A DNA stretch of 5,982 bases from Candidatus Zixiibacteriota bacterium (GTDB taxonomy: Bacteria > Zixibacteria > MSB-5A5 > SM1-73), in assembly GCA_022866585.1 (NCBI GenBank), contig JALHUP010000088.1, positions 1 through 5,982 on the forward strand, read 5' to 3'. Each line of letters begins with the position of its first letter. The stretch's first letter is position 1. The translations under genes and the position numbers were made by a program. This document shows, one piece after another, positions 1 to 4,598 of the stretch. Under the pieces are notes generated by a model. That model had not been told where the DNA came from. It made no database searches and worked only from the letters and a program-made list of their open reading frames with translations.

Positions 1-681
1 ATCTTCACCAAACTCATAAAGGAGCTTACCGTTTCCGCAAGGGATGGAGGAGGAGATCCGGAAGGTAATCCGAGATTAAGAGCTGCCATCCAAGCCGCCA
101 AAGCTGCCAATATGCCTGCCGCCAATATCGAAAGAGCCATAAAGAAAGGAACTGGTGAGCTTCCCGGAGTCTCCTACGAACAGGTCAACTATGAAGGATA
201 TGGTCCGGGTGGAGTGGCGATGCTGGTGGAAGTGTTGACCGACAACAGAAATCGGACTGTTTCGGAAATCAGAAATATTTTCACCCGCCATGGAGCAAAC
301 TTGGGAGAAGCAGGCTGCGTGGGATGGATGTTCGATAAAAAGGGGCTGATTCAAGTTGATAAGGGATCAGTAGATGAAGAAAAGCTGATGATGGCGGTAT
401 TGGATGCGGGAGCTTCAGATATGACGCTGGAGGAGGGTTATTTCGAGATCGTCACTCCCTTCAACAAATTTGAGGCAGTAAAGCAGGTTTTAGACCAAAA
501 GAAAATCCCTTATAGCCAGGCAGAACTTACCATGATCCCCCAGACAAATATAAAACTGGTGGGCAAGGAAGCTGAGCAGATGTTGAAATTAATGGAGACT
601 TTGGAGGATCACGACGACGTGCAAAAAGTCTATGCCAACTTTGATATTGCAATCGAGATCATGGAGAAGATGACCGCGTGA
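1..681 (+). CDS. yebC: YebC/PmpR (TACO1) family regulator, 5' end missing
   Basis: The frame is open from base 1 to the TGA at 679-681 and gives 226 residues with no start codon. The first residues (IFTKLIKELTVSARDGGGDP) match the family about 24 residues in, so only a short N-terminus lies outside the window and the whole protein would be near 250 residues, as is usual. Family signatures seen are the stretch GNPRLRAAIQAAKAANMP, then NIERAIKKGTGE, YEGYGPGGVAMLVEVLTDN, and EAGCVGWMFDKKG. An internal ATG at 112 would remove the N-terminal domain and is not the true start. Family members are cytosolic proteins described as transcription regulators (PmpR). More recently they have been described as ribosome-associated factors that help translation, including through proline-rich stretches. 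The gene precedes ruvC, a common bacterial order. The product is clear, but which of the two roles applies is not. Confidence 0.95.
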   Translation: MFTKLIKELTVSARDGGGDPEGNPRLRAAIQAAKAANMPAANIERAIKKGTGELPGVSYEQVNYEGYGPGGVAMLVEVLTDNRNRTVSEIRNIFTRHGANLGEAGCVGWMFDKKGLIQVDKGSVDEEKLMMAVLDAGASDMTLEEGYFEIVTPFNKFEAVKQVLDQKKIPYSQAELTMIPQTNIKLVGKEAEQMLKLMETLEDHDDVQKVYANFDIAIEIMEKMTA

Positions 682-690
682 TAAGGGTCA

Positions 691-718
691 AATGAAGAAT
701 GAAGAATGACGAATAAAA
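691..718. repeat. 7-bp short tandem repeat after yebC
   Basis: Ten bases after the yebC stop the unit AATGAAG occurs at 691-697 and 698-704, then as AATGACG at 705-711 and more loosely as AATAAAA at 712-718. It is a small imperfect tandem repeat with no coding sense. It leads directly into the first palindromic element. Confidence 0.7.
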
Positions 719-719
719 G

Positions 720-789
720 GCGTAGCAGAGGGTTTATCCCTCTGGGTTTTCCCCGGGGAAATTCCCATGCCATAAAGGCTTGGCTACGC
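720..789. repeat. REP/BIME-like palindromic element, copy 1
   Basis: The outer arms GCGTAGC (720-726) and GCTACGC (783-789) are perfect inverted repeats and contain the tetranucleotides GTAG and CTAC. Inside are two hairpins. The first is CAGAGGG / CCCTCTG with loop TTTAT (726-744). The second is CCATGCC / GGCTTGG with loop ATAAA (765-783) and one mismatch. Between them lies a perfect 14-bp palindrome, TTTCCCCGGGGAAA (748-761). The two loops are complementary. The GTAG-plus-hairpin layout in two inverted copies matches the general plan of REP/BIME elements, which are mobilised by REP-associated tyrosine transposases (RAYTs). No transposase is present here. The family name is an inference from this layout. 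Confidence 0.8.
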
Positions 790-812
790 GGGTGTATATA
801 GTGAAAGGGTTT

Positions 813-990
813 TGGAGTAGCAATACTTCGCCTCTGGCGGGTCGCGCCTTCTCCATAATTCTTAGAATAATAATTCGGAGTTAAGGCGTAAGCCTTTTAT
901 TTGACGCAGAGCCCCGCCGTTAGCGGGATCGGAGTTTATCCCGATTTATCGGGACTTCGCTACGACCCCGCCATTGGCGGGGCTACTCCA
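813..990. repeat. Composite array of GC-rich palindromes upstream of ruvC
   Basis: This fills most of the 328-base gene-free stretch 682-1009. Perfect 9-bp outer arms TGGAGTAGC (813-821) and GCTACTCCA (982-990) enclose a series of hairpins: CGCC/GGCG, loop TCT (829-839); AAGGC/GCCTT, loop GTAA (883-896); CCCGC/GCGGG (913-927); TCCCGAT/ATCGGGA, loop TT (939-954); and CCCCGCC/GGCGGGG, loop ATT (966-982). The last two are followed by CTAC (960-963 and 983-986), so on the minus strand each reads GTAG plus hairpin, the REP arrangement. A CTCCA at 851-855 could also pair with TGGAG at 813-817, so the array may be two or more elements inserted side by side. No open frame or convincing promoter was seen in it. 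It ends only 19 bases before the ruvC start. Confidence 0.75.
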
Positions 991-996
991 CAATTC

Positions 997-1004
997 GAGG
1001 GGAG
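997..1004 (+). promoter_or_regulatory. Ribosome binding site that fixes the ruvC TTG start
   Basis: GAGGGGAG lies five bases before the TTG at 1010. It supports this start over the in-frame TTG at 974, which sits in the loop of a palindromic repeat and has no such site. Confidence 0.75.
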
Positions 1005-1009
1005 AACAT

Positions 1010-1516
1010 TTGATAATTTTGGGCGTTGATCCGGGCAGCATCGCAACGGGGTATGGTTTGATTAAATCCAACGATCAAACGAATGTTCTCTTAGATTATG
1101 GGGTCATTAGAACAGATTCGAAAAAATCCCTTCCGGAGAAGTTAAAACAAATTTTTGAAGGCTTGGCCCAGATTATAGCCCAAAAGCATCCAGACGAGTT
1201 AGCCATAGAAGAGACGTTTTACAGTAAAAATGCCAAATCCGCTCTGGTAATGGGTCAAGCCAGAGGGGTGGCGATCTTGGCCGCCGCTTGTGCGAAAATC
1301 TCCGTCTACGAATATTCTCCTAAAGAGGTGAAATGTTCCGTTGTTGGACGGGGGAATGCTTCAAAACTTCAAGTGCAATATATGGTCAAAAATCTTTTGG
1401 GATTGAAAGACCTACCCCAGCCTCCGGATGCAGCAGACGCTCTGGCTGTAGCTTTGTGCCATGCTCAGAAAATGAGAGTAAAATCGATTATGTTGTCCAG
1501 CGAATCTCCAGGATAA
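1010..1516 (+). CDS. ruvC: Holliday junction resolvase RuvC
   Basis: This is the endonuclease that makes paired nicks across a Holliday junction bound by RuvAB, ending recombination and fork repair. The protein has 168 residues from the TTG at 1010, a usual RuvC length, and begins MIILGVDPGS as the family does. The four catalytic acidic positions of its RNase H-like fold are visible: D7 in GVDPGS, E67 in AIEETF, and D140 and D143 in PPDAADALAVALCHA. The central helix region SKNAKSALVMGQARGVAI (about 72-89) is also typical. The start was chosen on this N-terminal match and on the ribosome binding site at 997-1004. The longer reading from TTG 974 would add 12 residues encoded by a palindromic repeat. 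ruvA follows after 45 bases in the same direction, so the two are probably co-transcribed. Confidence 0.96.
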   Translation: MIILGVDPGSIATGYGLIKSNDQTNVLLDYGVIRTDSKKSLPEKLKQIFEGLAQIIAQKHPDELAIEETFYSKNAKSALVMGQARGVAILAAACAKISVYEYSPKEVKCSVVGRGNASKLQVQYMVKNLLGLKDLPQPPDAADALAVALCHAQKMRVKSIMLSSESPG

Positions 1517-1550
1517 AACCTTTTGCAGCGGACGGCCGACAGTAAAGCTT

Positions 1551-1557
1551 AAGGTGA
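1551..1557 (+). promoter_or_regulatory. Ribosome binding site of ruvA
   Basis: AAGGTGA lies four bases before the TTG at 1562 and is a fair match to AAGGAGG. Since RuvA proteins begin MIAYLEG or similar, it supports the TTG as the true start. Confidence 0.65.
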
Positions 1558-1561
1558 AAAC

Positions 1562-2164
1562 TTGATCGCTTATTTAGAGGGAAAATTAATCGAAAAAAAT
1601 CCGACCCACCTGATTCTGGACGTAGCCGGGGTCGGATATTCTGTAAATATCCCGGTCTCCAGCTATAGCCACTTAGGGGAGATAGGCGAAATCGTCAAAA
1701 TCTTGACCTATCAACACGTCCGGGAAGATGAGCTCAAGCTTTATGGGTTCTCCACTAAACCAGAGAAGGATCTATTTGAGCTATTGATCTCGGTAAACGG
1801 AGTGGGACCAAAAGTGGCATTGGGAATACTCTCCTCCATCTCAGTGGAGGATTTTCAAAGATCGATTCTGGAAGAGGATTTGGATGTTTTGACCCACATC
1901 TCTGGGGTAGGCAAAAAGATCGCCCAAAGGTTGATCGTAGAGTTGAAAGAGAAATTGACCAAAGTTGACCTGAGAACTGAGAAAGGGGTGGAAGTCAGAG
2001 AAAAAATTGGAGTTTCGGTCGAGGATGAGGCTGTTTTCGCATTGGTCTCTTTAGGATATAACAAGTTTGACGCCCGGAAGGCCATAGAGAAGGCAAATTC
2101 GGAAAGCGAAGAAAAACTGCCCATAGAGGAGTTGATAAAGAGGGCATTGAAATATGCTAAGTAG
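1562..2164 (+). CDS. ruvA: Holliday junction branch migration complex subunit RuvA
   Basis: RuvA binds the four-way junction as a tetramer and loads the RuvB motor. At 200 residues it has the family's normal length and all three domains. The N-terminal OB fold runs about 1-63, with the acidic pin residues E55 and D56 in REDELKLYGF. The middle domain carries two helix-hairpin-helix DNA-binding motifs, VNGVGPK (78-84) and ISGVGKK (113-119). After a linker at about 135-152, the C-terminal domain (about 153-200, DEAVFALVSLGYN onward) contacts RuvB. The start is TTG, supported by AAGGTGA just upstream and by the conserved MIAYLEGKL opening. The gene lies between ruvC and ruvB in the classical order, 178 bases before ruvB. 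That gap is filled by repeats, not by a visible promoter. Confidence 0.97.
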   Translation: MIAYLEGKLIEKNPTHLILDVAGVGYSVNIPVSSYSHLGEIGEIVKILTYQHVREDELKLYGFSTKPEKDLFELLISVNGVGPKVALGILSSISVEDFQRSILEEDLDVLTHISGVGKKIAQRLIVELKEKLTKVDLRTEKGVEVREKIGVSVEDEAVFALVSLGYNKFDARKAIEKANSESEEKLPIEELIKRALKYAK

Positions 2165-2173
2165 TTAAGCGGT

Positions 2174-2221
2174 CAACGGATTCATCCTGAACGGATTCAC
2201 CGTGAACGGATGAAACGGATG
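2174..2221. repeat. 15-bp direct repeats after ruvA
   Basis: CAACGGATTCATCCT (2174-2188) is followed directly by GAACGGATTCACCGT (2189-2203), then GAACGGAT (2204-2211) and AAACGGATG. The 13-mer GGATGAAACGGAT at 2208-2220 recurs exactly at 5730-5742, just after the queA stop. Both sites begin within about 15 bases of a stop codon. Confidence 0.7.
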
Positions 2222-2222
2222 T

Positions 2223-2304
2223 TTCGCGTAGCGAAGCCTTCACGGCTTCGCCCAGACGGGCGGTCGTCTGACCGTGTAAAGGCGTGAAGCCTCTGCTACG
2301 CGAA
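2223..2304. repeat. REP/BIME-like palindromic element, copy 2
   Basis: Perfect 10-bp outer arms TTCGCGTAGC (2223-2232) and GCTACGCGAA (2295-2304) contain the same GCGTAGC/GCTACGC core as the other copies. The left hairpin is CGAAGCC/GGCTTCG with loop TTCAC (2232-2250). The right hairpin is AGGC/GCCT with loop GTGAA (2280-2292), weaker but in the same position. The loops are complementary, as in the other copies, but with a different sequence. A third hairpin, CAGACG/CGTCTG (2253-2270), sits in the middle. The element lies between ruvA and ruvB and ends 25 bases before the ruvB ribosome binding site. It might affect mRNA folding or stability there, though nothing in the sequence proves that. 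Confidence 0.8.
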
Positions 2305-2329
2305 GGTATGGTATAAACTTTTAATGAAG

Positions 2330-2335
2330 AGGAGG
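2330..2335 (+). promoter_or_regulatory. Strong ribosome binding site of ruvB
   Basis: AGGAGG is a perfect match to the anti-Shine-Dalgarno sequence and lies seven bases before the TTG at 2343. It makes that codon the clear start. Confidence 0.85.
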
Positions 2336-2342
2336 TAGAATT

Positions 2343-3362
2343 TTGGGGCAGAGGATTACGATTCCAGATAGATTAGAGGATGAATTAGAATATGATCTCA
2401 CCCTGAGACCATCCAGATTCGATGAGTTTGTGGGTCAGGAGAAGATCAAGGAAAATTTGAAGATCTTTATCGAAGCCGCTAAAAGAAGAAAGGAAGCTTT
2501 AGATCATGTTCTGTTTTATGGTCCCCCCGGCTTGGGTAAGACTACTCTGGCAAATATAATTGCCAAAGAGATGGGGGTAAATATCAAAGGCACCTCGGGA
2601 CCCGTTTTAGAGCGTCCGGGCGATTTAGCTGGAATCTTGACCAATCTAAGCGAAAAAGAAGTTTTGTTCATAGATGAGATTCATAGATTGAATCATGTGG
2701 TGGAAGAACATCTGTATCCGGCCATGGAGGATTTCAAGTTTGATGTGATGATCGACAAAGGTCCCGCGGCAAGGTCGGTCAAGCTTTCCTTACATCCTTT
2801 CACCCTGATCGGAGCCACCACCCGTGCTGGTCTTTTGACTTCACCTTTGAGGTCCAGATTTGGGGTGGTGGGAAGATTGGATTTCTATCAGACGGAGGAT
2901 TTGTATAAAATCGTTTTGAGATCAGCCAAGATTTTAGATGTAAGCATAACCGAAGAAGGAGCCATAGAGATCGCCCGAAGATCCAGAGGCACACCCAGGG
3001 TGGCAAATCGGCTTCTTCGCCGGGTCAGAGATTATGCTCAGGTTAAAGCCAAAGGAAAGATCGATAAGAATGTTGCTCACGATGCTTTGTTGATGTTGGA
3101 TGTGGATGAGTTAGGCTTGGATGAGATGGATAAAAAGATCATGGAGGTGATCATCCATAAATTCAAAGGGGGTCCTGTGGGAATAAATACCCTGGCGGTT
3201 GCGGTGGGGGAAGAGGGAGAAACTATCGAAGAGATATATGAACCCTTCTTGATTCAAGAAGGACTCTTAAACCGTACCCCCCGTGGCAGAACCGCTACCG
3301 AGTTAGCGTATAAACATCTGGGGATAAAATTAGATAAAGATACACAAGCAAGATTATTATAA
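2343..3362 (+). CDS. ruvB: Holliday junction branch migration ATPase RuvB
   Basis: RuvB is the hexameric AAA+ motor that pulls DNA through the RuvA-bound junction in the cytosol. The protein has 339 residues, a normal length, starting at a TTG behind a perfect AGGAGG. Visible motifs in order are the N-terminal LRPSRFDEFVGQ (21-32), Walker A GPPGLGKT (60-67), Walker B LFIDEIH (108-114), the RuvA-contacting hairpin region around 134-150, sensor 1 GATTR (157-161), the arginine-finger segment SPLRSRFG (167-174), sensor 2 in RGTPRVANRLLRR (215-227), and the C-terminal winged helix with the DNA-contacting RTPRGR (311-316). Nothing is truncated or missing. It follows ruvA, as in most bacteria. A 291-base repeat-rich gap then separates it from queH. 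Confidence 0.98.
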   Translation: MGQRITIPDRLEDELEYDLTLRPSRFDEFVGQEKIKENLKIFIEAAKRRKEALDHVLFYGPPGLGKTTLANIIAKEMGVNIKGTSGPVLERPGDLAGILTNLSEKEVLFIDEIHRLNHVVEEHLYPAMEDFKFDVMIDKGPAARSVKLSLHPFTLIGATTRAGLLTSPLRSRFGVVGRLDFYQTEDLYKIVLRSAKILDVSITEEGAIEIARRSRGTPRVANRLLRRVRDYAQVKAKGKIDKNVAHDALLMLDVDELGLDEMDKKIMEVIIHKFKGGPVGINTLAVAVGEEGETIEEIYEPFLIQEGLLNRTPRGRTATELAYKHLGIKLDKDTQARLL

Positions 3363-3411
3363 TCCTTTGTCAACTAAATAACGATGGCATCTTTTGGGTT
3401 TCGATAAAAAA

Positions 3412-3547
3412 GGTTACGGTTTCGGTTTATGGTGAGCTTGTCGAACCATTAGGTATCGTCTGAAAAGTTATCGTCAGTCGGTTATCGTATAAAATACAAT
3501 AGACGAAACCGACAGACGAAAGACGATACGTGGCCGAAACCTAAACC
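3412..3547. repeat. Long nested imperfect inverted repeat between ruvB and queH
   Basis: Three nested arm pairs share one axis. The outermost is 3412-3425 with 3534-3547 (12 of 14 positions complementary, including GGTTTCGG/CCGAAACC). The next is GTATCGTCT (3453-3461) with AGACGATAC (3521-3529), a perfect pair. The innermost is CGTCAGTCGGTT (3472-3483) with AACCGACAGACG (3507-3518), 11 of 12. A small GTAT/ATAC hairpin (3487-3497) lies at the centre. The left side also holds a separate palindrome, ATGGT...ACCAT (3429-3449, with GAGCTTGTCGA inside). This suggests one repeat inserted into another. No long plus-strand frame runs through it. It differs in sequence from the GCGTAGC family. Confidence 0.7.
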
Positions 3548-3568
3548 GCCAAACGATAAACAAGGAAC

Positions 3569-3659
3569 TTTCATTTTGTAAACAAAGCATTAGAAAGCGA
3601 AATAGTTCAGCTACTGGAAAGTAGCGAAACTTGTTTCGCGTTATTAGGACAAAATGAAA
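3569..3659 (+). promoter_or_regulatory. Structured leader overlapping the queH start
   Basis: A perfect 11-bp pair, TTTCATTTTGT (3569-3579) and ACAAAATGAAA (3649-3659), brackets the leader and includes the queH start codon. Inside, GCTACT/AGTAGC with a GGAA loop (3610-3625) forms a six-pair stem with a GNRA-type tetraloop. GCGAAA (3597-3602) can pair with TTTCGC (3634-3639), or the GCGAAA at 3624-3629 can pair with the same TTTCGC around a CTTG loop. These are mutually exclusive folds. The outer stem would hide the start codon. That is compatible with translational control, but the sequence does not show a preQ1 riboswitch pattern, and a chance or mobile-element origin is possible. Confidence 0.4.
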
Positions 3660-4214
3660 CTTCTTCTCCATATCTGCTGTGCTTGTTGCACACCCTATCC
3701 TTTAAATGTCCTCTCAGAGGAAGGACATCGAGTCTCAGGATTTTGGTATAATCCCAATATCCACCCCTTCACCGAATATCAAAACAGGCTGAATGCGGTG
3801 AAATCTTTTGAATCCCTCAAATCATTCCCCGTATTTTATAATGATTCGTACGATCTGGAAAAACATCTTAAAGCGGTGATGAATGATCTGGAGAATCGGT
3901 GTAGTTATTGTTATAAGATAAGACTGATTAAAACCGCCAATGAGGCTTTAAAGCAAGGGTTTGATGGTTTTACCACCACCCTTTTGGTTAGTCCTCATCA
4001 GAAGCATGAGCTGGTCAAAGAGATTGGGGAAAAAATTGGAAAGGATTTAGGTATAGACTTCGTATATCGAGATTTTCGACCGGGATTTTACGAAGGAAAA
4101 AATGAAGCCCAGAGATTGGATTTATATAGCCAGAAATATTGTGGCTGTATCTTCAGCGAAAAAGAACGTTATCTTAAAAAACTAAAAGTGGAAAGTTCCA
4201 AGAAATTCGTATGA
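3654..4214 (+). CDS. queH: Epoxyqueuosine reductase QueH (DUF208)
   Basis: QueH reduces epoxyqueuosine in tRNA to queuosine, the last step of the pathway. It is the non-cobalamin, iron-sulfur alternative to QueG. The protein has 186 residues, typical for the family. Its three conserved cysteine groups are present: C8, C9, C11 and C12 in HICCACC near the N-terminus, C83 and C86 in NRCSYCYKIRL, and C163 and C165 in YCGCIFS. Other family signatures are FWYNPNIHPFTEYQNRL (30-46), TTTLLVSPHQ (107-116) and FRPGFYEGKN (141-150). Most relatives known to me read CCAPC at the first site, and here the proline is replaced by a fourth cysteine. AGGA at 3646-3649 sits four bases before the ATG. The substrate-making enzyme QueA is encoded two genes downstream. 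Confidence 0.94.
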   Translation: MKLLLHICCACCTPYPLNVLSEEGHRVSGFWYNPNIHPFTEYQNRLNAVKSFESLKSFPVFYNDSYDLEKHLKAVMNDLENRCSYCYKIRLIKTANEALKQGFDGFTTTLLVSPHQKHELVKEIGEKIGKDLGIDFVYRDFRPGFYEGKNEAQRLDLYSQKYCGCIFSEKERYLKKLKVESSKKFV

Positions 4215-4254
4215 ATGCTTCGCAAGTCTGCTTTGAAATCTACCCTGATTCATA

Positions 4255-4491
4255 ATGTTTGCCAGCATAGGTAAAATGTTAATAGTGTTCGAAGTGGTGA
4301 TGGTGCTGATTGGGGTAATTCTTGTTTTAATGGGTAAAGTTCCATTTTTGGGAAAACTCCCTGGCGATATTCACATTCAGAAGAAAGATTTTGGATTCTA
4401 TTTTCCTCTTGGAACATGTATTGTGGTCAGCATAGTGTTGTCCCTTCTTCTTTCAGTTATTTTTATATTTCTCAACCTTTTCAAAAAATGA
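4255..4491 (+). CDS. Small two-helix membrane protein, DUF2905 family
   Basis: The 78-residue protein has two hydrophobic segments, about residues 8-27 and 53-75. The conserved loop between them is KVPFLGKLPGDIHIQKKDF (28-46), followed by FYFPL. This pattern is the hallmark of DUF2905, whose function is unknown. It is expected in the inner membrane with both ends on the same side. The ATG at 4255 is preferred because relatives usually carry a short IGK-type lead before the first helix. No good ribosome binding site precedes it, and the ATG at 4276, with AGGT three bases before it, is an alternative that would drop seven residues. The gene starts 40 bases after queH and probably shares its transcript. 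From memory, relatives often sit near ruvB or queA. Confidence 0.85.
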   Translation: MFASIGKMLIVFEVVMVLIGVILVLMGKVPFLGKLPGDIHIQKKDFGFYFPLGTCIVVSIVLSLLLSVIFIFLNLFKK

Positions 4492-4515
4492 GCAAACCTT
4501 ACGGTTTAAAACTCC

Positions 4516-4577
4516 GCGTAGCCGAGCCTTTATGGCTCGGTATTTTGAATTCCAGAGGCATAAAGCCTCTGCTACGC
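4516..4577. repeat. REP/BIME-like palindromic element, copy 3 (most regular)
   Basis: The outer arms are GCGTAGC (4516-4522) and GCTACGC (4571-4577). The left hairpin is CCGAGCC/GGCTCGG with loop TTTAT (4522-4540) and the right is CAGAGGC/GCCTCTG with loop ATAAA (4553-4571). Both stems are perfect. They are joined by a short AT-rich linker containing GAATTC. The two halves are inverted versions of the same 25-base unit, and the loops are exactly complementary. The copy lies 21 bases upstream of the queA start, so it would be transcribed as a cloverleaf-like structure in the mRNA between the DUF2905 gene and queA. Confidence 0.85.
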
Positions 4578-4598
4578 TGTAAATAAACATTCCAAAAA

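Noticed and set aside
112..114. Internal ATG in yebC as the start
   Set aside because: Conserved YebC sequence is in frame from base 1, so this Met is internal.
901..929. TTGACG as a promoter -35 box for ruvC
   Set aside because: No acceptable -10 hexamer lies 16-18 bases downstream, and the site falls inside the hairpin array.
720..990. CRISPR array between yebC and ruvC
   Set aside because: The repeats are inverted palindromes of varied sequence, with no regular direct repeat and spacer pattern and no cas genes.
974..1009. Longer ruvC reading from TTG 974, adding 12 residues
   Set aside because: The added codons lie in the palindromic repeat, have no ribosome binding site, and precede the conserved MIILGVDPGS start, which has a good site of its own.
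3569..3659. preQ1 riboswitch in front of queH
   Set aside because: The conserved sequence blocks of preQ1 classes are not recognisable, and QueH acts after preQ1 incorporation. Only a generic structured leader is claimed.
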